A DNA stretch of 64,000 nt from Campylorhamphus procurvoides (taxonomy: Eukaryota > Chordata > Aves > Passeriformes > Dendrocolaptidae), in contig WBMV01007804.1 of the NCBI GenBank assembly GCA_013396655.1, forward strand, positions 5,291-69,290. The letters are read 5' to 3'. Both the position numbers and the translations under genes were made by a program. The notes below the pieces were generated by a model, which was given only the letters and a program-made list of their open reading frames with translations, was not told where the DNA came from and did not search any database. Below are positions 19,701 through 33,593 of this stretch, in pieces. Numbering within the stretch: position 1 is the first letter of the stretch; each line of letters starts with the position of its first letter.

Positions 19701-22461
19701 GCAGCCCCAGGTGTGACATGTGGTGAGCCAGATCCATCCAGGGAATTTCACCAGGAGACACAGCTACAGGGGAAACCCAAGACCCACTTAGGGACAGGTA
19801 CATATACACCAAAGCCTGGCCAGATCTTCAGTAGGGCTGCCAGGCAGAGAGCATAGCGCGTCCCAGGTGAGGGACTATCAGGGAATTAAAACCTGTTAGT
19901 GTCTGACAGAAGTGTTTTTATCTGCATGTTTTTGTTCATTTCCAGTTCTTTGCACATGTTACCCATCTTCTGGTGTCCTGGTCATCCTCATTGTGTAGAA
20001 GCTAGTTTGCTCCTGTGCTGCCTCTTAGGGTTAGGCAAAAAGTTCCCGCTGGGATCAGTCCCTGGTGCAATGCTGAGATTAGTTTGCTGCAGGGACTGGC
20101 ACCAAAAGATGATATGAGCCACCCTCCAAATAGTTTTTCTGCCTTCCCCTGCAACATTTATTGGCATCAACCCAGGAGGCAACAATACAGTCAGAAACAT
20201 CCCTTGTCCCACTGCCTGTGGGCCAAGTCTTTTATCCTCTGCAGTCTGGAAGAAATCATACATCATACTTGAGTTATATTGTGGATAGTACTAGAGCAGC
20301 TGTTGCAAACATCTTATGTCTGCTGATCAGTTTTGGCTATCCATTCTGGTCAGTTCTAGTAATGGACTTAGGCTGATGTGGCCAGGCAGCTCAGTGTATC
20401 CACACACACACATACACATATATATATATATATAATGTTCACTGATGATTTAGTGATATACATATAATTTTCCCCAGGGTGATTTTCATCTATGATAAAG
20501 ATTTAACCTTTATGTTTTTTTGAGGTTTTGTGCTGTTTCCTGGCTTGTCATGGTGGCACTAGGTAAGGGAAAAATCTTCTATCCAGGCAGAGTCTTAGCT
20601 GTGCTTTTGAAAGAATGGTTTAAAACAACCAGCTTTTGTGTCTCTCTTTCCAAGCCTATGATGTTGGCAGTGGTTCTGACAGTAATAACTTTTGCTAGGT
20701 AAAACAAATAACATTTGATCACATTTAGTGTAATAGCTCCCTTAATGTAGTCTTGTCATGGACTTTGTTGAGAAATGAGACTATCAGAACCAAGACAGAG
20801 ACTTCTTTTGTGAACTGCTTTATATTTCTGTCATTTCTTCAGGGGCTTATGATGAACATCTGCAGTGCTTATTATATATTAGATTTATTTCCTGCTTTGC
20901 TATCACAGATGCCTTGCCATTAAGAATTTCACTCAGTGTGTGATTTCTGTGTAGAATTTTAAAACTCTAAAAGTTTAAGTTTGTTACATTACATGACTTT
21001 TTGCTGTAACATAGAACACCATGCTCTGTGATGGTATCTGTAATGTATGGCAAAGTGGGATATATGCAGATAATTCTATATATGGATACTCATAAAACTC
21101 TGACTGTAGTTTTTTCATAAGTAAGAGGCTGCAATAAGTAAGAGGCTGCAATCTAAACCAGGGGATTTAATAACATCATGACTGTAAAATAGATTTACCT
21201 TAAATATGTTTACTTAACCCATTTATTCTTCTGGGGTTTTTTTTGTTTTGCATTAGTTACTTTTATGGTGTGTTGAGGCCACTTTCATCTCAGGATCTCA
21301 AAACGCTTGACGTGTTTCACAGGTAAGGAAGTGATGGCAAGACATTGTGCTATGATTTGTAGTTCTGGAAATGGAGCTTAATCATCCTTAGTCATTCAGA
21401 GAAGGGAATGGAACAAAGACAATATTCTGTTATATTTGTGTGTACCTTTATTTTGACATGCACAGAAGTGGTAAGCCTATCTCAGCTTACTGTAGCTGAG
21501 GACTTCATGACATTGGTACCAAATGATTCTGATTATTTGCAGAGATCATAGAAATATTCTGTAGCGACTGTAATTTTCTTACAGGATCATTAAGGGCACA
21601 TTCTTCTTTATGGGGTCACCTCTTGCACTCCATAAAACAAAATTTTTACTGGAATATTTTCAAGTTTTGCATGGTCTGATAGCTCTGCATGTTTTTCCAT
21701 CAAACATATCTGTTTGCCAACATGTATCTCTGGGTAAATACAAGGCTTGCACCTGAAAAAGCAGCACTGACTGATATGGAATTCAGACCAAGCTGAATGA
21801 ATGTTACTAGGAAGAGGAAAGTGCTGTTATACTCCTAATATAGGATACATACACAGAAGTATATTTTAAACCCCAAAACTTCAATTAGTTGTTCCTCCTA
21901 CATGAGAGTTGATCTTTCTCCCTTGACCTTGATTTCCCAGAGCAGTAACAGTGTAAATACTAAACAATGGAGAAGTATTTTAGCACAAGATATGAGGCTT
22001 CTGCATGTGTCATGTGCAGCTCAAATCTTGTTCTTGCAGGAGAATAGAATAACCCCAGAAGTAATCCCTTAAGGAAATAAATTTAATAAAGTGTATAACT
22101 ACTGGTTTTTTTAATACATGCAAACCCAAAGATCACACAGTAGATGTACTTTGTAGACTCTTTGCAGCTAGAGATGAATCACTTTTTTCAGATCAATGGT
22201 CTTAGAAAATCTAGTGGTTTGACTAGGAGATATCTGGTGGCTTACTTACATGGGTGGGCTATAAATTATTTGTAGTGTCTTTGTCTTTAGCAGAGACATC
22301 CCATTAGACAATCTGTGTACTATCACACACAAAATGAAACAAACAAACAACAAAACCCTACAAGATTTTAAGGTTCTTATTAAAATAAGTCTGACAAATG
22401 GTAATTCCAACAGCACAAGCTGAAAGGCAAATTACACTTAGCAACTTCATAAAAATATTTA
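16791..22461. other. Intergenic DNA without recognised genes
   Basis: After the CpG-island shoulder the sequence is AT-rich and non-coding. Small items are a CA/TA microsatellite at 20400-20434 and a 17-bp exact tandem duplication at 21117-21133 and 21134-21150. The open frames present are short and lack family motifs or codon signal. Confidence 0.5.
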
Positions 22462-22748
22462 GAATCACAGAATAGTTTGGGTTGGAAGGAACCTTAAAGA
22501 CCATCTAGCTACAACCCCCCTGCCATGGGCAGAGACACCTTTTACAAGACCGGGTTGCTCAGAGCCCCATCCAGCCTGTCCTTAAGCATTTCCAGGGATG
22601 GGGCATCCACAACTTCTCTGGGAAACCTGTTCCAGTGTCTCACCACCTTCACAGTAAACAATTTGTTCCTAATATCTAATCTAAATCCACTCTCTTTCAG
22701 TGTGAAGCCATTCCCCCTTGTCCTGTCACTACATGCTCTTGTAAAGTG
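22462..22748 (-). mobile_element. CR1: CR1 LINE, 3' end fragment
   Basis: On the plus strand it begins with the inverted CR1 terminus (agaatcacagaatagtttggg) and runs through the complement of the ORF2 end. On the minus strand this reads ACSDRTRGNGF, LDIRNKLF, VVRHWNRFPREVVDAPSLEMLKDRLDG in pieces. It is truncated at the ORF2 C-terminus. Confidence 0.92.
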
Positions 22749-24954
22749 ATGTTTCATTTTTTTACTAAAAGGAGAGGGGTTTGCAATTTTGTACCCTAGA
22801 GTTGCCTGAGACTGGTGGGTATTTTACTAATCAAATCAAACATCTTCTTTCCAGTAGTTTTCAAGTTCTGCCTTAAACTCTGAGGTTTGCTAAAATTTTG
22901 ACCTTAATGGCCAGATTCTGCATCCCTTTCTCTTGCTAATTGTTGTGGTATTGAAGGAGCACCTTCCCAATTTCAGTATGAATAATGGCAAAGGAACAGT
23001 AAGTAATACTGATGTGATGAAGGTGAATATTGCCTGTTTTATATCCTCCTGATATAAAGGAAAATGGCACATGTTTGTTTGTAGGAAGCTTGTTTGAGGC
23101 CTGGCATCTTAATGTGAGTTCTGCTTAGGCTGATCTGTGAATGGTATTGAAGAGGAAAAGTTGCTGCATCTTAAAATAATTTATCACAAAGCTTTCCAAT
23201 AAGCACCATAGTAACCAATATTTCATTTTCTGAGCAGGTATAGCCTGTATACAACTACCCATCAAAAAGTCAACAGTGGTACACAAAGAAGAGAATAATT
23301 CTTTTCTTCTGGCATCTTATTTTCCAACTGTATAACCATTCTTGTTGTCTCTCTTTCTCCCTCTTTCTCTTTCTTTCTCTTTCTTTCTCCCTCTTTCTCT
23401 CTATTCCCTAAGATTAAATTCATGAATCACTTACAGAGGGAGAAACTCTTCAGCAATGTTTTTTTCATTAGTCCCTTTTGATTGTTCCTGTTAACACAGA
23501 TGCTGTCATTTAACTCTGCTGGTGCATTAGAGGTTCAACTTGACGGCAAGTTTTTGGAACATGACTTTTTTTCTGATAGCAGGAAGCTATCAGAATCAGT
23601 TTCTCCTTTGTCATATAATTTCTCTGAAAAGGTCAACATGACCCTATCTTCTGGGCAGAATTCACAAAATTATAAATAAGTTGGTCTAGGTTTAAAATCA
23701 AAACCTTCTTTGACAGAAAAATCATGACCTTAAATATCACCTTATTGGAATCCGAAAATGTGGCCTTATATAAGTATGAACAATATGGACATTACCTTTG
23801 AAAAACCCACATTTGGAAAACCTCTTTCAAGTTACAGCTCATTTTTACATTTGTTTTTATCAGCTTTGGAAAATATTCTTTAGTAAATACAGAATCCCTG
23901 TGAATTTAGTGGTGACAAAAACAAAGACTTGAGCCAGGAATGTAAGTCAGCACAGTTCTTCTGGCTGCAAGCCACTATAGTTTACAAAGTCAAGGAGCAG
24001 ATTTCTTGTTTAAAATGATCTGTAATTTTCCTTTTTTTAAATATCTGATTTTAAAAACTCAAGGATGCCACATAGCACATCTTTTGCAGCCTGATTTTGC
24101 CAGTGTTTACCTTATTTAGGCAGTACCCTTTAAAGTTACCGCAAATAAAGCAGTGAGAAACGTGGAAACTGTCCCTCAGTCTTTTCTCATCCATAAACAA
24201 GCCTTTCTCCTTAGAAGTATTTTTACAAATAAATATGCTATTCCTTATACTCCAGTATTTCCTGTGGGACATTTGCTATGTGGTCACAGCAGTGTCCTTT
24301 TCAGTGTAGAGAATAATAAGAGAATTTTGTGCTTTAAAGCAAGAGCGAGACACTTGTTGACTTTGCAGGGCACCCTAAGGCCCTTGCTTAATAAACATAT
24401 TTTTTTCTGAGAAAGAAGTATTGATATTTTGTAAAAGTTACATCACATTATCCTAATATGCTAAGTATCTGTCACTTTAGAAATGTGACCACAGCATACG
24501 TTCATAGAAACACTTTTTAAATCATTTATCTTGGGAAAAAAGCCATATAGCCAGACAATACTCCTGGTAAATGATATATATTGATATTATTTCTGAACAT
24601 CTGAAAAGTATTAGAAAAAATCATATAAATCCAATGATTATTTAGTGCTGCCTGTATGGACTGGAGGGTTACAATTCCCTCCAGTGAGAAAAGGCTGCTC
24701 AACGGCAACAGAAGATCAAACATCATAATAAATAATAAATTGTAGTATCATTATAATAATAAATTCAGTGATGAAAATTTGTTTCTTACTGTCCTGCAGC
24801 CTGTTTGGCTGCTTGAATCCTGCTCCAAATCTCAGGCAGGAAAGAGTATCCCTAGTATAAGTGACAGTAGACTGTCAGAACAACAGTTCGTGGGAGTGCT
24901 GATGCATCATGTAACTTTTTCAAGTTTTTTGAGGAGAAAAAGAGAAGGAACACC
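22749..24954. other. Intergenic DNA without recognised genes
   Basis: AT-rich, non-coding. The only strong structure is the pyrimidine mirror repeat at 23348-23402, listed separately. Confidence 0.5.
23348..23402. repeat. 55-nt pyrimidine tract with perfect mirror symmetry
   Basis: All 55 bases are C or T. The first 21 bases (23348-23368) read backwards are exactly the last 21 (23382-23402), with a 13-nt centre (23369-23381). This homopurine-homopyrimidine mirror geometry is the established requirement for intramolecular triplex (H-DNA). Whether it forms or has a role is unknown. Confidence 0.95.
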
Positions 24955-25395
24955 TGCTAATGTAGGAACGAGTCCAGAGAGGGGCACCAAGTTGATTAGG
25001 GGGATGGACCACCTCTTCTGAGAGGAAGGGCTGAGAGAATTGGGTTCAGCCTGGAGAAGAGAAGGCTTCAGGGTCACCCAGTTGTGCCTTCGAGTACCTG
25101 AAGGGAGCCCATAAGGAAAGTTAGAGAGTATTTACAAGAGCCTGGAGTGACAGGATAAGGGGGAATGGCTTCAGACTTAAAGAGAGGTGATTTAGGTTAG
25201 ATGTAGAAAAAAATTCTTTACTGTGACAGTGGTGAGGCACTGGAACAGGCTGCCCAGAGAAGCTGTGGATGCCCCATCCCTGGCAGAGTTCAAGGCCAGG
25301 CTGGATGGGACTCTGAGGAGCCTGGTCTAGTAAAAAAAGCTGACTCTGGCACTAGATGACCTTTGAGGTCCCTTCCAACCTAAGCCATTCTAGGT
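24955..25395 (+). mobile_element. CR1: CR1 LINE, 3' end fragment
   Basis: Matches the CR1 3' region from the GLFSLE-type block through 'ggcactggaacaggctgcccagagaagctgtgg' to the terminus near 'tgaggtcccttccaacctaagccattctagg'. Frameshifts throughout; no coding capacity. Confidence 0.92.
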
Positions 25396-25740
25396 TTATA
25401 TAAAGCAGAATTTGCTGTGATTGGAAGGAAGGGTTGAAGCGAAATGTCCTTAATTTTTTGTTGCTTCTCACTTTTCTTCATGATCTGTTCTTGTAGACCA
25501 AAAAAAGTCCTCAGCCCTAATTTTTAAAGAAGGCTTATAATGTTCATACTAACAATCACATAGAGAGAAATCCATAGCAGGGGCATAGCTGGATCTGCTG
25601 ATGTTTAAGTGTGGTTAATAAGAGGACAGATTTGTGTTTGTGTGAATGTTAGGCATGTTAATTGCTTAACTTATAACTGGAGAAAGTTAGGGAAATATGT
25701 GTATAAATCTGACTGTTGAAAGAATTCCTCAGGCATAATA

Positions 25741-26003
25741 GAAGCATAGAATCATGTAGGTTGGGAAAGGCCTTTAACAGTATTGAGTCCAGCTGGTAAC
25801 CCAGCACTGGAAAATCCTTCACTAAACCATGTCCTTAATGCCCTGCCTTTCAAGTATCTCCAGGATGGCAACTCAGCCACTTCCCTGGAAGCCTGTTCCA
25901 ATGCTTAATAACCCTTTCAGTACAGGAAATTTTCCTAATGTCCAGTCTAAACTTCTGCTGGTGCAACTTGCTGCCATTTCCTCTTGCCCTATCCCTTGTT
26001 ATA
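25741..26003 (-). mobile_element. CR1: CR1 LINE, 3' end fragment
   Basis: An inverted CR1 terminus (catagaatcatgtaggttggg) is followed by the complement of the ORF2 end ('ggaagcctgttccaatgcttaataacc' and 'cctaatgtccagtctaaac'). It is a more diverged CR1 subtype than the copy at 22462. Confidence 0.88.
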
Positions 26004-29000
26004 ACTGCTAAATTTGTTTGGAGGTTGTATTCACTTTCACTGTTATGGCTGTTCAGTTGTAGAATTGTTTTGTCTTTTGCAGCAAATTTAGTTAGTTACT
26101 GAGCTATAGAAATATAATAAATTAATAATAATAATAACAACAGCAACGCAACAACAATATTTCAATTAATAATAATAGTTCAATCCTTGCATGTGTCCAT
26201 ATGCACATGTGAGTAGGGAGAAAGCTATTCGTATTTTGACATATGTTGCCTGAATGGAAGGCATCATATTAAAGAGAAGAAAGTCATTGATATATAGTCA
26301 AAATTACACTGCCAGGTATTGTGTATCTCACCTGACATACAGGTGTTTCAAGGGTTTGGTGCAATTTCTGGTCTCAATAACACTTCAGGAGATTTTAGTG
26401 GGATGAGTAGTTGTGTTTTCTTTTCTACCAGGTGACAGAAAAGTTGGTTCAAGGTTGTAGCCATCCTGAGAGAGGAAAGGAAATTCCTGCCTTCTAATAA
26501 ATGCTAGGCTGGTCTAAAGAAAAAAACACTTCAGCATTTGTAAACTGCCCCACCCTCTTCTATCCTGGAGCAGAGAGGAGCCTAGAGGATTTCAAGATGA
26601 TGCTAAGGATCGTGCCATTGTTCCTACCTCCTCCTAAAAAGGCTGCAGTCTAGCAAGGGTGTGGAAGATGAAAATTAGCAGTTATTCTGTACGCTTTGTC
26701 TCTTACCTGGCTAAAAAGGAAAAGATGAAATCACGCCGAATTCAACAAATATGGGAGAAGTGTGTGCAACATGGGGGTGAGGAAGGAAAAGGAGCAACAG
26801 TGAGAATAGGGTTGTAGCTGAGCAGAACCAAATGCAGAATGGATAGTGGAGAAATACAGACTTCTCATCAGCAAAGTATGTATGAACAGGCTGATTTGGG
26901 TATGTGGGTAATTGCATTCTGTTCTTCAGAGTTCTCGAGGACTGCTTTGAATGCCATGATGTTTAAAACCTTTTATTTTGGGGTGTCCTGCTTAAAGGAA
27001 GTGGATTCAGGACTTCTAATGTGATATGCAAACTTTGAGAAATGACCCATTTTTGAGGGGCACTAAGAATCCACAACTCCTGTGAATATCAGGTCTGACT
27101 TCAGTGGTATCCACAGTTTTTCAGTTCAGTTTGTCTTTCTATCAGGAAGCAAAGCCATTCAGTCTTTGCTGTTGCTCAGTTTTTCTCAGAGTGTTCCAAA
27201 AAGCTGTCAGGAATAGTAAATTTGGCTGCCAAGTAATTAAAAGTACAATCTCAATGTTTGTGTTTTGGGGCAGGGGAAATTTAATTTAAAATTATTGGTT
27301 GCAGTGATGGTCCATTATTTTGTTTTATGGGAGGATTTAGAACATTTCCCATTTTGACAGAATATAACAGTTCAACTTTCACTATGAATGTGTGAAGTTT
27401 ATGTGCAACTGGAAAGCCTGAAATGCATTAAGGATTGAAATGATCAGCTTTGAGAAAATTTATTACCGGGCCACAGTTTAGATTATCTCTTAAACTGATT
27501 CCCACATTACACATCCAGTGCAATTAGTTATCATTTCAAAGAGGCCTCTGCTTTTTGAAAGAGCTAGTAATGATAATACTAATAAATACCAGTTGTTCAG
27601 AGTGACGTAAAAAGAGAGTGGTATTACAGAGTCTTAATATCAGTAGCTACTAACATTTACACTTTACTTTTACTAGTGTTGAAAATGACCACTCCTCATT
27701 GCTTCCATCTGCATCCTAAAAGCACAGCATTATTGTGGAAGTGGCATTTCCATGCTACAAAGATGTAATAGCAGCAGCTCGCTCACCCCTATTCTTGAAT
27801 TTTATTGTGAAGATTCTAAGTAAACTCATTCCCAAGTGAGTGGTAACCACAGCCTTTAATGAAAATTCATGGCTTTAATTACAGATACACAAAGAGAAAT
27901 GAAATGGATAGATTTTTTTTCCTAAGGGACTTGCTGACCTAACTGAAGTTCTGCAAAAGACCTCAGAGTACAACAGATCTATTTTTCAGTCTGAGCAGAA
28001 GCACTAGCTGTTGGGAAGTAACCCTGAAGATTTTACCACTTTGTAAATGCCTCAACTGGAAAAAGAGACATCATGAACTCGGAAAGAGACTGTGCAGTTT
28101 TAATTTTGTATTTCTTCTGGAAGTTAGTGTTGCTCATTAAATTTCCATTGTGAACCAAATCAGTCTCTGAAACAACAAGAAGAAAAGGATGAAACTATTT
28201 CTATCAAGAATAATTGACAAAGTTTTCACTCAAATGGCCTGAGTCATAAGATAAAACTCTCCTGACATTCTTGTAATGCAAATCCCTTTTAGCACAAGTA
28301 TGTTTCTGAACATGTGGGATTTTAGATTTAAGAGACAGCTTTGTTCCCTTCCAATTGCCTTAGGCACTTTAGCAGGGGAAAAAATTGCCTTTTCTGAGAC
28401 TGTTGACTGGTTTCTTCTGTTATTTTTGCCAATACAAGAGATATCATATTCAGAACTATATTTCTGCTAACATAGAGCTGTTTAGTTCCCGTCATTACTA
28501 TGTATATTTGCAGAGGAATACGTACACTGGAGAACGGTAAAAATTATTTCAGAACCTTTTTTTTTTGTTTTGGTTACCAGAGCTTAGTGTGAGTGAATTT
28601 TTCCCCCCTTAATTAACTGCTCATGAGCTTTTCATTAGCACTTTCTATATTCTTTGAATATCAGTTCCAGTTTAATTTTTCTTGCCTTTCCTGTTGGTAT
28701 TCGGGGTATAAACAGCCCCTGGGGTATCTTTCTGTTCTCCAGACTGTGTGTTGAAGAATTATATTACTATTCTCAATTTCAGCTTATTTTCCTTTTGCTA
28801 CCCCCTCCCCCTTAATTTCTCCTCTGTCTAGCTCACCTACTTTTCATATGATTGTTTTCCTTATATTAAGAGCTATATGTAATTTCAATTAACATTTCAT
28901 TGCCTAGTGCTTTTTGACTTTGACCCTTCCTACTGTTCAATTCTCTTCACTGAGGCTTTTATTTTTGATTTGGTAGTGTTTTGATACTTTTTAAATGTAT

Positions 29001-32000
29001 TTTACCAAAAAAAAAAAAAAAAGGAGTGTCACTGCAGTGCTTAGATTACTTGATGGTTCAAGGCACTTTACAGCAATAGAAATATTATTTCCTACTTTCT
29101 CTCCCCCAGCTCAGTCTTTCCCTTTACTGTGCTGGTTCAAGCCCCTGTGAAACCTGTAGCCATCAGATACAAACATCTGTAGAGTTATTGTTTGCCCTGT
29201 GTTTAATGCACCTTGACTCTAATTCATCAGTTATGTTGATTCTCATTGCTGATATTTTGTCTGGGGAGATGGTGTGTTATTCTGCAGCAAATCTGTTATT
29301 GACAAGTTTCTCAGTTTTGTAAGAAAATATTGATAAGTCAGTCTGACTGAACTAAAGTGGAAGGCTTGGAAGAGTATCTTCCAGAGTGCTCTCCTGGCAG
29401 AAGGAAGGAGGCAAAGGAGTCTGGGGAGCTTTGTACCCCAGTGGATTAACCACATTCATGCTGAGAATTAAAGCACACTTTAGTCTCTGCTTCGTTATCT
29501 ACCTGGAAGTCCTTTTTGGCCAGGGGATTCACAGTGTGAAGATGTCCCTGTCTTTCACTCCATTTATAGTGTACTATAAAGCCATCCACTGAAATTCTCA
29601 AGGGAAAGTGATGGGTAACCAGGCTTCTCTGACTCTGTTTTTCACACTTTAGAGGTGACCTCAGGAAGAAAACATTTTTCCTGCGCTCCAAGTGTTTAGC
29701 CCCAGCCTTCTCCATTTTCCAAAGATTTCAGACTGTAGAAATGCCCTTCTGCTGACTTGCAGGAGCCGCCTATAGGTGTTACGGCAAATGTACACATATA
29801 TGTATGATCTCAGTTTCTGTCTCTGGAACTTATTTATTTTAAGCATTTTAAGCCTTTAATCATTATAAGCCTGTTGCTTATAGAAGTTGTCACTGTATTC
29901 TGAGGACATTTCTGGCACTAAGTAAAGAGACTACTTGACTCTTTCACCCATTTTGTCAGTGAGACGGAACCTCAACCCATCAGTAAGGTGTTTGCCCCTT
30001 GGCAATGTCTGTGTCCTTATATTAGGGTTTCCTTTCTTTGTGTACAAAGCACAAAATGAATTTTCCTCAGGACTGTGAAAGCGGTGTCTTGCTGCCAAAC
30101 TTGTGGAGTTTTTGACTAATGCCTAGAGAAGGTACTAGGGTGAATATATTTCCTTAGGAGTTCTCTGCTCATTTTGTCTTTCACTCTGTGTGACCACCTC
30201 CTTTCAAGGGCAAACAAACTTGGCTGTCTTCCTGTCTCACAGCTGCTTTTAGTTCTAAGTTTTCTTTGAGAGAGAGAGGACCAGTTGGAACACTGGACTT
30301 AGACATTGCTGCTCTGCTGGAGAGAGTGGACTCGGGTGTGGGAGGAGTGGAGAACTCTCTGGGCACTGTGGGGTTGCAGCTCTTATTTGGTCAGCTCTAG
30401 CCCATCTATCAGGTGCAGCCTGGAGCAAGGGTGAGTGTGGGTGGCAGCGAGGAACTGGCTGCGTGCTGCTGATGTGGAGGTAGAAGGGAGGAAGGGGTTG
30501 GCTTTGGTAATGGGGATGTAATGAGAGCCCTGGGTACCCTCTGCCTCGCCATTAGAGGTGACTTTCATGTTCTTGTCATACCGTGGACTCTGACTAATCA
30601 TTCCCAGTCCAGTTATGACAAAATCTCCTTTGTGGAAATCGATGCTGTTCTGTGCTTCACTGGAAAACTGGTATTTTCCCTTTCCTTTGGTGTGTGACTG
30701 TTTTATTTATGTATGGCTTCACCTGTGTAATTGCATTCAAGTGTTCCCCCAGCCTGGCCACTTCTGTTTTCTCTTGATTCATTGGGCAGTAGCAACTGAT
30801 TGCAGCAGAATCCTGTTCCAGGTGGCTCTGATTTATGTGTTTCAAGTAACATACTTGTGCTGAGACACAGCATAGAAGGATAGCTGACATGAGGCTCTGG
30901 AATGGTGTGGAAGCCAAGGGGCTGGAGGATCAGGAGGGCAGGGGCCATTCCAGCAGTGTGGAACCAAGGGGCTGGATGGATTTGGTGCCATGGAGATTTA
31001 GGCAGGCTGAGCAATGGCTTTCATAAGAGACAGGAGGTGAGAGGGGCTAAGGACATGGGGAGAGGGTCTTTGTAATAGAGCTGAAGGAAGAATCTTGTAG
31101 CTGAAGAAAAGGCCTTGTGGCCAGGTTGGATTTCATTTGCTGTCTTTTCTGTGAAGAGAGAGGAGTGAAAGCACTGGTTAAAAACAGTTGAGCAGGGAAA
31201 GACAGATGGCTGCAAACTCAGGATTTGGAGATCAAATCTCCTGGAAAGCAACATTTAGGGGAAGAGCTGTGTGCAGCTGGGCAGGAGAAGGCTGTCTTAT
31301 TACTGTTTGTTGCATATTGAGGAAATAAAAGTGCAGTATTCTGTGGCTGAAACAATAACCTTTAATGCATTGAAAAGTAAAAGCATTACCTAGAATGAAG
31401 GGGGGAAAGGACACAGGTTAAATGAGTGCATATATAAGGGACTAACACAGGTAGATACAATAAAAGGTTAAGCAGAGAATGATAGTGGCTGGTATTGAGT
31501 GATATATCTTTAGAAATAATATTCATGCTTTATCTGATGATTGTGCACTTGGGCTTTATTGGGACTTGCTTTGTGTCTAAACATCACCTGATATGACACC
31601 TGATATGTGACTTTGTTAATCAGTCCTGATTTGAAAAGTTGATTTGACCAAATGATATCTTTAAAGCCTCATGTGGATTTGAATATCAAACCTGCAGTTT
31701 TGCAAAGTAGAATTCCACAGTACTCTGACAATCAAAGATGCTTGTGATAGCAAAACATGTTAACCAAAAGAAATGGTTATCAACAGATTGGCACATCACA
31801 ATTATAATTTTTGTTACAATTATAATTTTGAAATTTCTACAGCCATGCCTGCTTACAGCCACAGTGAAATAGTTAACAGTGTTTATTTATGAGCAGCATT
31901 TAATAGATTTGAGTGTGAAACACAATAGAAAACAATGAGACAGGTACACAATTTCTCTAAGTCTGGTGTCCAGCTTATCTTTGCCAGTTTAAAACTGACA

Positions 32001-33484
32001 CAACAGATTTTTTTTTTCAAACTGATATTTCAAAGGGAGATTGTGAGGCACAGAGAGGCAACCAAAATGTAAAATATAAAGTTCATAGTCTGTGGCAACT
32101 CATTTGATGTATATATTTATTGCAGTTATAGGATATTAAGCAAAATTTGAGTTGGAAATAATGATTCTATAGGATATGGAAAATAAAAAAAATCCAATAT
32201 CAGTGATTTGTATTAGTTCTCCAGTTCTTTAATTCTGTAGTAATGCAAGCCAACAAACTCAAAAACCTTATTTTTAATGGGGGAAAATGCATTGGATGCA
32301 GATGTCTGGATTAAAAAAAAGTTCAGATCAGTTTTGATTAGAACTGCACTTCATATTATTAGAATGTGATGGATGTGTTTGAATGAGGAGGAAGTTGAGT
32401 TACATTTAGTTTTCTTCCCTGGGCAATTTATAACCTTAGCATTAGTCACCTACCCAATCTCCAGTCCCTTTCAGGATATATAAATAAATATAGTGTAATA
32501 CGTGAGCAGTGAAATTTATGACCATTGACTGATGTCACTCGAGTCTGTTGCTTGTGATTCTGAATAGAAGGTAAAGAAAAGAATTTCTTACAACATGCAC
32601 AGTCTTGATTCTTTCTATAGACATGTAGCAGCAGTAGGCTAAATCCTGCAGTCTTTACTCAAACTTGTTACCTAATATGATGATTAAATGAAGAAACTGA
32701 GATTTTCACCGTTAAAATGAAAATAACTTCTGTGTAGAAGACCTTTCCAGAGCTTCTTTGAGTCCTGAGAGTCATACAAAAGTGTTAGCTCTTTTGCTTG
32801 GGATGTATTTTGGTTTCAAAAGATGCAAAAGTTAGCTCTACCACCTACAGAGTTCCCTCTGCCTTAGCTTTTCTATATTTTCACTTATCTCTGAGATTTT
32901 TTTTTCCCAAGCTCCTTATTAGGTGCCTCTTGGATTGTATTCTGCTGTCCTTCATTTTTTCCTACTTTACCTGCAAGGCCAACATTCTTCTCTCATTCTT
33001 CCCCATCTCCCAAGACATGTGTCCTGATTTAAAACTCTTTTGGTATCCTTATCTTTTTGGCATTCATAAAAAAGAATTATGACAAAAAGATAAAAATTAA
33101 AATTCATATTAATTCTGGCAATACTATTCTAAATAATAAAAAGTTGGATTAATCAGTTGAGGCTCAGATGAAACTGGGAACTTCAGTGTGTTATCCCACA
33201 AATGAAAAGCAAAGAGGAAGCTCCTGTTTACCTAAAAGTGCAGAATTTTGTCCTGAGCTATGTTTACACAAGTACACACACACACACAGAGTGTGAAGGG
33301 AATGGTCTGAATGCCAAGGTTCTTTGTTGCTGCCTTGCTGCAAAATTCCTACAAAGTGTCAATTTTGCTCTTATTAGTGATGTAAGAGTTCTGAAATGCC
33401 ACTGTTTTGGGGGTTTGTAGTTGACTCAGAAGTTATTTCCTAGCTTAGTGTTTGTTATTCTAGCAGGGTTTTGTAGAAAGAAGA
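26004..33484. other. Long intergenic stretch without recognised genes
   Basis: About 7.5 kb of AT-rich non-coding sequence. It contains short ATA/ACA-type microsatellite tracts at 26110-26170 (just after the CR1 end) and a poly-A run at about 29008-29023. No exon with splice signals, conserved protein motif or RNA gene was recognised on either strand. Confidence 0.5.
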
Positions 33485-33593
33485 GTTTGGACAAGGCTCT
33501 CAGGCACATGGTGTGATTCTTGGTCCGTCCTGTGCATGGATGGTCTTTGTGGGTCCCTTCCAACTCAGGATATCCTGATAATTCTGTGATTTC
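33485..33593 (+). mobile_element. CR1: CR1 LINE, short 3' terminus
   Basis: Contains 'gtttggacaaggctctcaggcacatggtgtgattctt' and ends at 'gggtcccttccaactcaggatatcctgataattctgtgat', a CR1 subfamily 3' end also seen at 34600-34840. Confidence 0.85.
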
